A stretch of DNA of 64,000 bases from Pelagimonas sp017744045 (GCF_017744045.1 NZ_JAGHRD010000001.1); one strand, 5' to 3'. Shown: positions 1 to 9,275, numbered from the stretch's first letter. Notes: generated by a model not told the origin, from the letters alone. Translations and numbers: made by a program.

Positions 1-792
1 CTGGTGCGCGATCCCTACGCGATCTATGCCCGCCATTCCCTGCGTCTGCGCCCGCTTGATCCTCTGATGCGCGCACCCGATGCCTTGATGCGCGGGGTTC
101 TCTTGCATGAAGTGTTGGAAGACTTCGTCAAAGACAGCGTACAAAACCCTGACCAACTGACCCTTGAGGCGCTCAACGAACAGGCTCGCGCCCACATCGC
201 CAACCCAGATGAGGTCCCCTTTCCCACGATCCGCCAACTCTGGCTGTCGCGAATGCAGCGGGTTGCGGATTGGTTTGTCGAAACCGAAAAGCAACGCCAA
301 AATGCAGCGACCCCCGCCAAATACGAAGTCAGGGGCAAGGCCCAGATCCCCGAGCTGGATTTCACCCTGACAGGTACCGCCGACCGGATCGACATTGATG
401 AGCGCGGCGGCGCGCATATTTACGATTACAAAACCGGGCAGGCCCCGACCGCCAAGGAACAGGAATTCTTTGACAAACAGCTGCTGCTTGAGGCGGCGAT
501 GGTCACCCGCGGCGGTTTTGCCGATATCGACCCGCGCCATGTGGAACGCGCGCTGTTCATCTCGCTCAAACCCGGCGATCCCAAGGAGGTCGCCGCACCC
601 CTGCTCGACATGCCGCCGGACAAGGTCTGGGCCGAGTTTACAGCGCTGATTGGGTCGTATTTGTCGCCCGAACAGGGCTTTACCGCCCGCCGCGCGCTGA
701 TGAAGGACACGGATTTTGCCGAATATGATCACCTGTCCCGTTTCGGGGAATGGGATGTCACCGACGCCGCTGAGCCGGAGGCGCTGACATGA
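1..792 (+). CDS. addB: AddB, double-strand break repair nuclease subunit (3' part only)
   Basis: The frame is open from the first base, so this is the C-terminal part (about 263 residues) of a larger protein whose start lies outside the window. It carries a PD-(D/E)XK nuclease core: a GTADRID stretch near residue 127 followed by YDYKTGQ near 140, with a downstream Q in the helix (DKQLLLEAA). This matches the RecB-like nuclease domain of AddB, which with AddA resects double-strand ends for recombination. Its last codons overlap the addA start by four bases (ATGA), so the two are translationally coupled. The visible part contains no cysteine, so the 4Fe-4S staple known from Bacillus AddB is not evident in this portion. 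The assignment rests on this domain plus the addA neighbour. Confidence 0.9.
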   Translation: MVRDPYAIYARHSLRLRPLDPLMRAPDALMRGVLLHEVLEDFVKDSVQNPDQLTLEALNEQARAHIANPDEVPFPTIRQLWLSRMQRVADWFVETEKQRQNAATPAKYEVRGKAQIPELDFTLTGTADRIDIDERGGAHIYDYKTGQAPTAKEQEFFDKQLLLEAAMVTRGGFADIDPRHVERALFISLKPGDPKEVAAPLLDMPPDKVWAEFTALIGSYLSPEQGFTARRALMKDTDFAEYDHLSRFGEWDVTDAAEPEALT

Positions 793-3700
793 TCCGTGAT
801 GATGCAACACAACGCCAAGTCGACGCCGCCAGCCCCGGCGACTCCACCTGGCTGGCTGCAAATGCCGGATCGGGCAAGACCCGGGTTTTGACCGACCGCG
901 TGGCGCGACTGCTGCTTGAAGGCGTGCTGCCCGAACACATCCTCTGCCTCACCTATACCAAGGCCGCCGCGACCGAGATGCAAAACCGGCTGTTCAAGCG
1001 GCTGGGGGGTTGGGCGATGCTGAATGACGACGCCCTGCGCGCCGAGCTGGGCACGCTTGGTGTCGAAAGCCACCTGAATACGGATTTCCTGCGTGACGCC
1101 CGCACCCTCTTTGCCCGCGCGATTGAAACGCCCGGCGGCTTGCGCATTCAAACCATTCATTCGTTCTGTTCTTCTCTTCTGCGCCGCTTCCCGCTTGAGG
1201 CCGGTGTCAGCCCGCAATTCAAAGAGATGGAAGATCGCGGCGCTGAACTGCTGCGCGCCGAGATTTTGGATCGCATGTCAGACGGGCCGCAGTCCCATCT
1301 GGTGCAAAACATCGCGCCCTTTATCTCGGGCGACGACACGGAATCTCTGCTGGCCGAAATCTGCCGCCGCCGCGAGGCCTTTGGCGCGCAGACCCCCGAC
1401 GATATTCGCGCGGGTTATGGAATTTCTGCCGACCTGACCCCGCAATCCCTGCTGAGCGAGGTTTTCCTCGGTAGCGAAACCCAGCTTTTGGCCACCGCCA
1501 TCGCCGCTCTGAAAACCTCTGGCACCAATGATCAAAAGGCCGCCGCCAAGCTGGAAACCGTCACCGCCCCGGACATGGCAGCGCTTGAAACGCTTGAATC
1601 CACCTTTCTGACCGGGGCCAGTGCCAAAGAGCCCTTTACCGCCAAAATCGGCAGTTTCCCGACCAAAAAATTGCGCGAGGGTGAGCTGCTACCGATCATG
1701 GACCAGCTCGAAGACCTGATGCGCCGGGTCGAAACCGCGCGCGACAAACGCCTGTCCTTGATCGCCGCTCAGCGTGACATCGCGCTTTATGCCTTTGCCA
1801 AGGCCTTCCTGCCCGCCTATGAGGCCGAAAAAACCCGGCGCGGCTGGCTTGATTTCGACGATCTGATCACCCGCACCCGTGACCTGCTGTCGAACGAAGG
1901 CGTCGCGGCTTGGGTGCTTTACCGTCTCGATGGCGGGATCGACCATATTCTGGTGGACGAAGCCCAGGATACCAGCCCCGTGCAATGGCAGGTGATCGAA
2001 CGGCTGGCACAGGAATTCACCTCGGGCGAAGGGGCGCGGACGGATGTGCGCCGCACCATCTTTGTGGTCGGGGATAAAAAGCAGTCGATCTATTCCTTTC
2101 AGGGCGCGGACCCGTCGGAATTTGACCGCATGCGCGATGAGTTCCGGGATCGTCTGCAAAACACCGACGCACCGCTGATTTCAATGACGCTGGAACATAG
2201 TTTCCGCTCCGCCGAACCGATCCTGCGGCTGGCCGATAACACCTTTGACGGCGCGATTTCTTCGGGCTTTACCGCCGATCAGAAACACATTGCGTTCAAG
2301 GGCCAGATGCCGGGCCGCGTCGACCTCTGGCCACTGGTGGATGAAGTCAAGGATGACCCGGATGGCAATTGGTACGAACCGCTGGATCGTGTCGGATCGA
2401 CCCATCACACGGTGATCCTGGCCAATCGCATCGCTCATTTCATCAAAACCACCATCGACGCCGAAACCCCACTGCCAATTGAAAAGGGCTTTAGCGGCGA
2501 CTACGAGGCGCGACCCGTTCACGCCGGTGATTTCCTGATCCTCGTGCGCGGCCGTTCGCGCCTGTTCAAGGAAATCATCCGCGCTTGCAAAAAGGCCGAT
2601 CTGCCGATTGCCGGGTCTGACCGGCTCAAGGTCATGTCAGAACTGGCCGTACGCGACATTTTGGCCCTGCTCAGCTATCTCGCCACGCCCGAGGATGATC
2701 TGTCACTGGCCACGGCCCTGCGCTCACCACTCTTTGGCCTGTCAGAACAGCAGCTCTTTGACCTGGCCCATCATCGTGGGCAGAAGTTCCTATGGGAATA
2801 CCTGCGTGACCGCCGCGACGCCTATCCTGACACCATGGCCATCCTCGACGATCTGCGCGGCCAAACCGATTTCCTGCGCCCTTACGATCTGATCGAACGT
2901 ATCCTGACCCGCCATAACGGCCGCCGCCTGTTGATGGGCCGTTTGGGGCCCGAGGCCGAGGATGGGATCAACGCGCTGCTAGGGCAGGCCTTGACCTATG
3001 AAAAGGGGTCGGTGCCCTCGCTCACCGGGTTTTTGCAATGGGCGCAATCGGACAATCTTGAGATCAAACGCGCCCCGGACAGCGCCGGGGAAACCCTGCG
3101 TGTGATGACGGTGCATGGCTCCAAAGGGCTTGAGGCCCCGATTGTCATCATGCCCGATTGCGCCGATCCAAACCGCAGCTCGCGCGACGTGCTACTGTCG
3201 GATGAACAGGGCGCGTTCTGGAAACAACCCAGCGCTGCGCAACCCACCCGCCAGCGCGATGGCATCGCCGCCCAGCAGGAAAAGGAACGTCAGGAACGCG
3301 ACCGCCTGCTTTATGTCGGATTGACCCGAGCCGAAAAATGGCTGGTGGTCGCGGCGTCGGGCAAAATCGGCAAGGGCGAGGATATCTGGTACAAACAAGT
3401 TGAGCGCGGGATGGAGGCCTCGGGCGCGGTGGATGCCGAATTTGATTTTGGCCCCTATGGAACCGGCATGGGCCAGCAGTTGACCCATATGGATTGGTCG
3501 CAACTGCCCTTGACCCGGATCGAAAAACCACTCCGCCAAACGCCAGACCTGCCAGCGATCTTCTCGCAACTCGCACCGGAACCTGCCGCACCGGTTGAAA
3601 CCCGCTCTCCGTCAGATCTTGGCGGGGCCAAGGCCCTGCCCGGCGCGGAGGGCGACAGCGAAGAGCTGGCCAAGACCCGCGGCACGCTGCTGCATGAGCT

Positions 3701-4190
3701 GCTCGAACATCTCGCCCCGCTGGCCTCCGAACAGCGCGCTGAGCTTGGGCAGGGGCTGATAAACCGCATGGGCAATCTCTCCAAAACAGAGGGCGTTTCG
3801 GACATATTGCCCCAAATCCTGGCCGAAGCGCTGTCGGTTTTGTCTACCCCGGAACTGGCCCATTTCTTTGCACCGGGAACCCTAGCCGAGATCCCGGTCA
3901 CCGCAGACCTCCCCGAAATTGGACGCATCCATGGGGTGATCGACCGCCTCTTGATCAGTGACAAAAAAGTCATCGCGGTGGATTTCAAATCCAACCGCAC
4001 CATCCCGTCGCAAGTGTCCGATATCCCCGAGGGTCTCTTGCGGCAAATGGGGGCTTATGCCGCTGCTTTGTCGCAGATTTTCCCGGATCACGAGATCGAA
4101 ACAGGTCTACTCTGGACCGCCACCGCCCACTATATGCCGATACCACACGAGATTGTGACACAATCCCTTGATCGCACACCCAGACCTTGA
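789..4190 (+). CDS. addA: AddA, UvrD-type helicase/nuclease of AddAB
   Basis: A protein of 1133 residues with superfamily 1A helicase motifs. Walker A AGSGKT lies near residue 26, Walker B LVDEAQDTSP near 388, VGDKKQSIYSFQGADP near 425, and the late helicase motif VMTVHGSKGLEAP near 775. A C-terminal RecB-like nuclease follows, with GVIDRLL and AVDFKSNR near 1045-1070. This architecture and length are those of AddA, the helicase-nuclease partner of AddB in processing double-strand breaks. The ATG overlaps the addB stop by four bases. The stop codon lies inside a candidate -35 element for trxA, which follows after a 76-base gap. All key motifs look intact. Confidence 0.96.
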   Translation: MIRDDATQRQVDAASPGDSTWLAANAGSGKTRVLTDRVARLLLEGVLPEHILCLTYTKAAATEMQNRLFKRLGGWAMLNDDALRAELGTLGVESHLNTDFLRDARTLFARAIETPGGLRIQTIHSFCSSLLRRFPLEAGVSPQFKEMEDRGAELLRAEILDRMSDGPQSHLVQNIAPFISGDDTESLLAEICRRREAFGAQTPDDIRAGYGISADLTPQSLLSEVFLGSETQLLATAIAALKTSGTNDQKAAAKLETVTAPDMAALETLESTFLTGASAKEPFTAKIGSFPTKKLREGELLPIMDQLEDLMRRVETARDKRLSLIAAQRDIALYAFAKAFLPAYEAEKTRRGWLDFDDLITRTRDLLSNEGVAAWVLYRLDGGIDHILVDEAQDTSPVQWQVIERLAQEFTSGEGARTDVRRTIFVVGDKKQSIYSFQGADPSEFDRMRDEFRDRLQNTDAPLISMTLEHSFRSAEPILRLADNTFDGAISSGFTADQKHIAFKGQMPGRVDLWPLVDEVKDDPDGNWYEPLDRVGSTHHTVILANRIAHFIKTTIDAETPLPIEKGFSGDYEARPVHAGDFLILVRGRSRLFKEIIRACKKADLPIAGSDRLKVMSELAVRDILALLSYLATPEDDLSLATALRSPLFGLSEQQLFDLAHHRGQKFLWEYLRDRRDAYPDTMAILDDLRGQTDFLRPYDLIERILTRHNGRRLLMGRLGPEAEDGINALLGQALTYEKGSVPSLTGFLQWAQSDNLEIKRAPDSAGETLRVMTVHGSKGLEAPIVIMPDCADPNRSSRDVLLSDEQGAFWKQPSAAQPTRQRDGIAAQQEKERQERDRLLYVGLTRAEKWLVVAASGKIGKGEDIWYKQVERGMEASGAVDAEFDFGPYGTGMGQQLTHMDWSQLPLTRIEKPLRQTPDLPAIFSQLAPEPAAPVETRSPSDLGGAKALPGAEGDSEELAKTRGTLLHELLEHLAPLASEQRAELGQGLINRMGNLSKTEGVSDILPQILAEALSVLSTPELAHFFAPGTLAEIPVTADLPEIGRIHGVIDRLLISDKKVIAVDFKSNRTIPSQVSDIPEGLLRQMGAYAAALSQIFPDHEIETGLLWTATAHYMPIPHEIVTQSLDRTPRP

Positions 4191-4215
4191 CGACTCCCCG
4201 CCAGCTACCTAACTT
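4187..4215 (+). promoter_or_regulatory. Candidate sigma-70 promoter for trxA
   Basis: TTGACG at 4187-4192 is followed by a 17-base spacer and TAACTT at 4210-4215. The -35 is close to consensus and the -10 is poor. It overlaps the addA stop codon and lies about 50 bases before the trxA start. It is a plausible own promoter for an abundant protein, inferred from spacing only. Confidence 0.35.
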
Positions 4216-4266
4216 CACCATCCTGTCAGGCGCCACTTCCCGCTGCCGCAACCCAAGGAGAGACCC

Positions 4267-4587
4267 ATGGCCACCGTCGCAGTCACCGACGAGACCTTTG
4301 AAGCCGAAGTTAAGAATTCCGATGTCCCCGTTGTGGTGGATTTCTGGGCCGAATGGTGTGGCCCTTGTAAGCAGATTGGCCCAGCTCTCGAAGAGCTGTC
4401 CGCCGAATATGATGGCAAAGTGAAGATCGTCAAAGTCGACGTGGACAGCAACCCGAACACCGCCGCCGCCATGGGCGTGCGCGGCATTCCGGCTCTGTTC
4501 ATCTTCAAAGACGGCGCACCGATCTCCAACCGCGCCGGCGCCGCCCCCAAGGCCGCGCTGCAAAGCTGGATCAACGAAAGCATCTAA
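4267..4587 (+). CDS. trxA: Thioredoxin
   Basis: A 106-residue cytoplasmic thioredoxin with the canonical redox site WCGPCK (Cys31 and Cys34), preceded by the DFWA strand and followed by the cis-proline segment RGIPALFIFKDG near residue 77. It reduces protein disulfides using electrons from thioredoxin reductase. The start has a strong ribosome binding site (AAGGAG, 4256-4261). It lies behind addBA, an arrangement also found in related alphaproteobacteria, and is closed by a strong hairpin terminator. Length and motifs are fully typical. Confidence 0.97.
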   Translation: MATVAVTDETFEAEVKNSDVPVVVDFWAEWCGPCKQIGPALEELSAEYDGKVKIVKVDVDSNPNTAAAMGVRGIPALFIFKDGAPISNRAGAAPKAALQSWINESI

Positions 4588-4608
4588 GCCTCGTGCACAC
4601 GCATTCCG

Positions 4609-4636
4609 GGCCTCGCCACTTCGGCGGGGCCTTTTT
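4609..4636 (+). terminator. Intrinsic terminator after trxA
   Basis: A nine-base-pair stem (GGCCTCGCC / GGCGGGGCC, one G-T pair) with loop ACTTC is followed by TTTTT. It lies 21 bases after the trxA stop and ends the addB-addA-trxA unit. Confidence 0.85.
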
Positions 4637-4713
4637 CGTTTCTCTGGGCCCAAAATATCCCGTGGAGTCTCGGCTCTGCCGAGACGGGGCAGCGCCCCAT
4701 ACCCGGCCAGGCC

Positions 4714-5676
4714 TCATGCTTCGGGAAAAACTTTCTCCACCAGCGGCGCAATCCCAAGCCAGCGCCGTTCCTGCGCAACGCTTCGCTCAGATCCCAAGGC
4801 TGGCAAACCCCACCATTCCGCCAAGACCCGGTGCCGCAACAACAATTGCACCGAAGGATCATCCGGCCGCACCAATCCATAGCCATCAAAGAACGCATCC
4901 CGCACCTCGACAGGCACAACCTCTCCGGGGCGAATATCGTCATGCCGGGCGCGCAGGATCGCGTAATCGGACAAAAGCCGCGCGATATCATGCCCAACAG
5001 GCACGACGCGGGCTGCCGAAAAATCAATCCCCTTGACCTGTTCCCCCATCAAAAGGTTGCGCATGTGCAGATCCCCATGGGTTTGCGCGGCCTGCGTCCT
5101 GCGCCCCTCATAAAGATGCTGGCGCGCCAAAAAACCCTCAGCACAGCTTAGGAACTTGCGTTTTTCCGCCACATCCCGCTTGCCTGATTTAACCTCATCG
5201 ACGACGTCACGCAGGTAATCCATGGTGTATTTCGGCTGAAACACCCGTGGCTCACCCAGGGTGGCGCGGTGAAACTGACCCAACCACGCCCCGGCCTGAC
5301 GCATGATGCCAGGATGGGTTTCAACCGGGGCCTCCTGCAAGACCGTTGCCAGCGGATCACCAGCGACCCATTCCATCACACAGGCCTGCGCGTCAAAATC
5401 CACGGCCAACAATTCCGGCACGCCCTCTGAAAAGGCCTCGAAACTGCGCATATGGCCCTGCATCGCCTCGGCAAATTCCTCGGCATCCTTGGGCCTGTCC
5501 TGCAATTTCAGCACCAGATCACGCCCCGAAGCGTCCCTGAGCAAAAGCGCCACCATATCCACCCGCGCATCCTGACGCCGCGCCAATGGGGCGACCTGTA
5601 CCGCCCCCGGTGCCATGCCCATTTGCCCAGCCAGATCGGGCCATAGCGACATGGCGCGTTTGCTCAGCTCATCCAT
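4714..5676 (-). CDS. Aminoglycoside phosphotransferase-family kinase
   Basis: A 320-residue protein of the APH/choline-kinase fold. The catalytic-loop motif HGDLHMRN lies near residue 200 and the metal-binding aspartate (KGIDFSAAR) about 15 residues later; an upstream VLKLQDR segment near 56 supplies the nucleotide-binding lysine. The substrate cannot be told from sequence. In related genomes APH-type genes next to addBA often include AmgK-like sugar kinases of cell-wall recycling, but here no murU-like partner is visible and the gene is convergent to trxA, so a specific role is not assigned. It is divergent from hslV with a 93-base shared upstream region. Confidence 0.8.
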   Translation of the reverse strand: MDELSKRAMSLWPDLAGQMGMAPGAVQVAPLARRQDARVDMVALLLRDASGRDLVLKLQDRPKDAEEFAEAMQGHMRSFEAFSEGVPELLAVDFDAQACVMEWVAGDPLATVLQEAPVETHPGIMRQAGAWLGQFHRATLGEPRVFQPKYTMDYLRDVVDEVKSGKRDVAEKRKFLSCAEGFLARQHLYEGRRTQAAQTHGDLHMRNLLMGEQVKGIDFSAARVVPVGHDIARLLSDYAILRARHDDIRPGEVVPVEVRDAFFDGYGLVRPDDPSVQLLLRHRVLAEWWGLPALGSERSVAQERRWLGIAPLVEKVFPEA

Positions 5677-5716
5677 TCCAATTCCCCGGCTGTTCCGCTA
5701 TCTCCCAAAGGGGCGC

Positions 5717-5745
5717 CTTGCCGCGCATATGTCCAGCCCCCATAT
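5717..5745 (+). promoter_or_regulatory. Sigma-32 (RpoH)-like promoter of hslV
   Basis: CTTGCCG (5717-5723) is separated by 14 bases from CCCCATAT (5738-5745). This fits the heat-shock consensus CTTGAAA-N11-16-CCCCATNT, with a perfect -10. Transcription would begin near 5752, just before the ribosome binding site (GGAAAGGA) of hslV. HslUV is a classical RpoH-controlled protease, which supports the reading. Confidence 0.7.
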
Positions 5746-5769
5746 GGGCGAGACAGGAAAGGAATTGAT

Positions 5770-6327
5770 ATGGCAGAGAGCGAATTTCCCGGCTGGCACG
5801 GAACAACCATCATCGGTGTGCGCAAAGGCGGCCAGGTGGTGATTGCCGGGGACGGGCAGGTTAGCCTGGGCCAGACCGTGATCAAGGGCACCGCACGCAA
5901 AGTGCGCCGCCTGTCGCCGGGCGGCCATGACGTGATCTGTGGCTTTGCCGGGTCAACCGCCGATGCCTTTACCCTGCTGGAACGGCTCGAAGCCAAGCTT
6001 GAAGCCACGCCGGGCCAATTGCAGCGCGCCTCGGTCGAGTTGGCCAAGGATTGGCGCACTGACAAGTATCTGCAAAAGCTTGAGGCGATGTTGATTGTGA
6101 CCGATGGCCAGCATCTGCTTGTGATCACCGGTGCCGGAGACGTGCTGGAGCCCGAACATGACGTGGCCGCGATCGGATCGGGCGGCAATTTCGCCCTCGC
6201 CGCAGCACGCGGCATGATGGACAGCGACAAAGACGCCGAAACTGTCGCCCGCGAAGCCATGGCCATCGCCGCCGATATCTGCGTCTACACCAATGGCCGA
6301 CTGACCGTTGAAAGCATCTCGGCGTGA
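5770..6327 (+). CDS. hslV: HslV, ATP-dependent protease peptidase subunit
   Basis: A 185-residue Ntn-hydrolase of the HslUV (ClpQY) complex. The catalytic N-terminal threonine of the mature enzyme is expected within GTTIIGVRKGG (Thr12 or Thr13), so a propeptide of about 11 residues must be removed. The VVIAGDGQVSLGQTV and KVRRL segments are diagnostic. HslV forms a double hexamer gated by HslU. The ATG follows GGAAAGGA by a few bases and lies just behind a sigma-32-like promoter. The stop overlaps the start of the next gene (GTGA), so expression is coupled to a membrane-protein gene standing between hslV and hslU. Confidence 0.97.
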   Translation: MAESEFPGWHGTTIIGVRKGGQVVIAGDGQVSLGQTVIKGTARKVRRLSPGGHDVICGFAGSTADAFTLLERLEAKLEATPGQLQRASVELAKDWRTDKYLQKLEAMLIVTDGQHLLVITGAGDVLEPEHDVAAIGSGGNFALAAARGMMDSDKDAETVAREAMAIAADICVYTNGRLTVESISA

Positions 6328-7397
6328 TCGACAAGGATGACATACGCGCCGCTGTCGGCTCGGGCTTGATCAGCGAGGCGCAGGCTGCCTCGCTCACAGC
6401 TTTGGCCCATAGTCGCACGGGCGCGCGTCAGGATCTTGCCGCTGGTGACGAACCCTTTGAGCTGTTCAAAGGCTTCAACGAAATCTTTATTGTCATCGGT
6501 TTGCTGATCCTGGCCACCGGCTGGTCAACCGTCACAGGATTGAACATCGCTTCATCCGCTGTCGGTTATCAGGGCCAGGTCGTCATGACCGCTGGGATCA
6601 CGGCAGCCTTGATCTGGGGCCTGTCAGAATACTTCATTCGCCGCCGCCGCATGGTGGCCCCGGCGATTGCGCTGTCAATCTTTTGGGTCGGCAATGCGGC
6701 AGTTGGACTTGGGGCCCATTTCGCACAGGTCTTTATGGTCGCCCAAGAAGATTTTTCGAGCCTGACCTTACCCTTGGCTTTGACGGTGCTGTCAACTGCC
6801 GTGTTTTGGTTCCGCTTCCGGGTGCCCTTTGCCATGGCGCTGATCGCGGTTGGTGGCTTTGCCCTTGCGGTCCTGATTGGTGCAAACCAGGCCGGAACGC
6901 CCGAAAGCTTTAGCGACCTCTTTTATCTCTCAGGTGATGGCCCATTTGCCTATATCACCCTGATTGTCGGCTTTGTGGTTTTTGCGGCTGCAATGTTCTT
7001 TGACATGTCCGACCCGCATCGCGTCACCCGCCGCTCGGCCCAAGGGTTCTGGCTGCATGTGGTTGCTGCCCCGGCCTTGGTCAACACCATAGCGCTATCG
7101 CTCCTTGAGCAAGACAATACCAGCAGTCAGATGCTGCTATTCGCAATCCTGATCCTGTTTGCCCTGATCGCCATCGTGATTGACCGCCGGTCCTTCTTGA
7201 TCGCGGCGATTGGTTACACGGTTACCCTGGCCTTGATCGTCTTCGAAGGCGACGGCGCTGCCATAACGATTCTGGTGTTGGGTGTCTTCCTTGTTGCCTT
7301 GGGTGCCTTCTGGGCCAGTATCCGCGCCGCAGTTTTGCGCCTGTTCTCGGGCATTTTGCCGCTAGACTGGCTGCCCCCTTCTCACAGTAATTCCTGA
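6324..7397 (+). CDS. Polytopic membrane protein of unknown function between hslV and hslU
   Basis: A 357-residue protein with a soluble N-terminal segment of about 50 residues (MIDKDDIRAAVGSGLISEAQ) and then roughly ten hydrophobic segments, evenly spaced to the end. It uses a GTG start overlapping the hslV stop and lies 42 bases before hslU. The layout, a short helical N-terminus before many transmembrane helices, resembles DUF2157-type proteins, but I cannot assign a family with certainty. Its place inside the heat-shock protease operon implies co-expression with HslUV. No catalytic motif is seen. Confidence 0.75.
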   Translation: MIDKDDIRAAVGSGLISEAQAASLTALAHSRTGARQDLAAGDEPFELFKGFNEIFIVIGLLILATGWSTVTGLNIASSAVGYQGQVVMTAGITAALIWGLSEYFIRRRRMVAPAIALSIFWVGNAAVGLGAHFAQVFMVAQEDFSSLTLPLALTVLSTAVFWFRFRVPFAMALIAVGGFALAVLIGANQAGTPESFSDLFYLSGDGPFAYITLIVGFVVFAAAMFFDMSDPHRVTRRSAQGFWLHVVAAPALVNTIALSLLEQDNTSSQMLLFAILILFALIAIVIDRRSFLIAAIGYTVTLALIVFEGDGAAITILVLGVFLVALGAFWASIRAAVLRLFSGILPLDWLPPSHSNS

Positions 7398-7439
7398 CCG
7401 GCTTGACCGCTCAGGTGACCTTTAGACGAAAGCCCTGTC

Positions 7440-8747
7440 ATGACTGATTTGACCCCTCGTGAAATTGTCTCGGAACTTGACCGGTTCATCATCGGCCAAA
7501 AGGACGCCAAGCGGGCCGTGGCCGTGGCCCTACGCAACCGCTGGCGGCGCAAGCAGCTGTCGGATGATCTGCGTGATGAGGTCTACCCCAAGAACATCCT
7601 GATGATCGGCCCCACCGGTGTTGGCAAGACCGAGATCAGCCGCCGTCTGGCGAAACTGGCCAAGGCCCCCTTTATCAAGGTCGAAGCGACCAAGTTCACC
7701 GAAGTTGGCTATGTCGGGCGTGATGTGGAACAGATTGTGCGTGACTTGGTCGATGCGGCGATCATCCAGATCCGCGAATTCATGCGCGAAGACGTCAAGG
7801 CCAAAGCCCATCAAGCCGCCGAAGAGCGTGTGATCGAGGCGATCGCTGGTGCCGATGCGCGCGAAGCCACCCGCGAGATGTTCCGCCGCAAGCTCAAAGC
7901 CGGAGAGCTGGACGACACCGAGATTGACCTGGACCTGTCCGACACGTCCTCGCCCTTCCCGATGATGGACATTCCCGGCCAGCCGGGCAGCCAGATGGGG
8001 ATGATGAACCTTGGCGATATCTTTGGCAAAGCCATGGGCGGGCGCACCGTGCGCAAGCGCATGACTGTTGCCCAAAGCTATGAGGTCTTGATCAACGAAG
8101 AGGCGGATAAGCTTTTGGATGACGAACAGGTCAAAACCGCCGCTTTGGAAGCGGTTGAACAGAATGGCATCGTCTTTCTTGATGAGATCGACAAGGTCGC
8201 GGCCCGGCAAGATGCCCGTGGTGGCGACGTGTCTCGTGAAGGTGTGCAGCGCGACCTGCTGCCCCTGATCGAAGGCACCACCGTCAGCACCAAACATGGC
8301 CCGGTCAAAACCGACCATATCCTGTTCATTGCTTCTGGTGCTTTCCACATCGCGAAACCGTCGGATCTGCTGCCCGAACTTCAGGGTCGCCTGCCGATCC
8401 GTGTGAACCTGCGCGCCCTGACCGAAGAGGATTTCGTACGCATCCTGACCGAGACCGACAACGCCCTGACCCGCCAATACACGGCGCTGATGGCCACAGA
8501 AGAGGTCACTGTCACCTTCACCGAAGACGGCATTGCTGCGCTGGCCACGATCGCGGCGGATGTGAACCAGTCGGTTGAAAATATCGGCGCGCGGCGTCTC
8601 TACACTGTTTTGGAGCGTGTCTTTGAAGAGTTGAGCTTTGAAGCGCCGGACCAATCCGGGTCAACCGTCACAGTGGATGCGGCCTTTGTCGAAAAACACC
8701 TGGGCGAGCTGACCCAATCCACCGATCTCAGTAGGTATGTATTATAA
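7440..8747 (+). CDS. hslU: HslU, ATPase/unfoldase subunit of HslUV
   Basis: A 435-residue AAA+ unfoldase with Walker A GPTGVGKT near residue 56, Walker B VFLDEIDKVAAR near 245, the pore motif GYVGRDVE near 90, and the sensor/arginine region NIGARRLYTVLERV near 380. The C-terminus LSRYVL is the tail that docks into HslV pockets to activate the protease. Length is normal for the family. It follows the membrane gene by 42 bases and should share the heat-shock transcript from upstream of hslV. Confidence 0.97.
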   Translation: MTDLTPREIVSELDRFIIGQKDAKRAVAVALRNRWRRKQLSDDLRDEVYPKNILMIGPTGVGKTEISRRLAKLAKAPFIKVEATKFTEVGYVGRDVEQIVRDLVDAAIIQIREFMREDVKAKAHQAAEERVIEAIAGADAREATREMFRRKLKAGELDDTEIDLDLSDTSSPFPMMDIPGQPGSQMGMMNLGDIFGKAMGGRTVRKRMTVAQSYEVLINEEADKLLDDEQVKTAALEAVEQNGIVFLDEIDKVAARQDARGGDVSREGVQRDLLPLIEGTTVSTKHGPVKTDHILFIASGAFHIAKPSDLLPELQGRLPIRVNLRALTEEDFVRILTETDNALTRQYTALMATEEVTVTFTEDGIAALATIAADVNQSVENIGARRLYTVLERVFEELSFEAPDQSGSTVTVDAAFVEKHLGELTQSTDLSRYVL

Positions 8748-8770
8748 GTGAATGCCAAAGGATCAGTGCA

Positions 8771-9259
8771 ATGCCACATTCAGAATTGATTGAGCTGGAC
8801 GAACTCCCCTTCGACACACATCGAGAAGCTGAAATCGAAGTACATGTCGGGTTTCCCGCAGACTATGTACACCCGGATGATCCACACCCTGGCGACGCGA
8901 TTATGCTGAATGAGTTCCGCTCACGTTCTGAGGAGTTGATCAACCCCGATGAGGTTGTGTTGAAGGCGGATAAGACCAGACTACTGATCGAACGCCCAGA
9001 AGGCATTCACGCTTTTTGCGAGATAACGGCAAAAGACGAACTAGGCTTTACACGTGCCGAGTTGATGGATCTGTTAATCTCCGCATGCGCTGCATTTATG
9101 CCAATTTTCCGTAAATCTTATGAATATGCTGAACCAGAAAACAGCCTTGCCGAACAAGAAGGTTGGTTACCCCCACCATGGGAAACCACAACCATTCAAT
9201 TTTTTGATATTCATGAAATAGATGGCGTTCATTGGATCCTGCCTTACTTGGACGGCTAA
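8771..9259 (+). CDS. Acidic soluble protein of unknown function
   Basis: A 162-residue, strongly acidic protein rich in Asp, Glu and Pro-His turns (for example HPDDPHPGDA), with aromatic residues near the C-terminus (WETTTIQFFDIHEIDG, then ILPYLDG). No signal peptide, membrane helix or known motif is visible. It starts 23 bases after hslU and precedes a strong bidirectional terminator, so it may be transcribed with hslVU. Its bases are visibly poorer in G+C than its neighbours and its codon choice is less biased, suggesting late acquisition. I do not recognise the family. That it is a real gene is supported by its uninterrupted length, the spacing and the terminator. Confidence 0.65.
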   Translation: MPHSELIELDELPFDTHREAEIEVHVGFPADYVHPDDPHPGDAIMLNEFRSRSEELINPDEVVLKADKTRLLIERPEGIHAFCEITAKDELGFTRAELMDLLISACAAFMPIFRKSYEYAEPENSLAEQEGWLPPPWETTTIQFFDIHEIDGVHWILPYLDG

Positions 9260-9275
9260 GGATACGAAAAAAGAA

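Noticed and set aside
7530..8654. 374-codon frame opposite hslU
   Set aside because: Antisense shadow of hslU.
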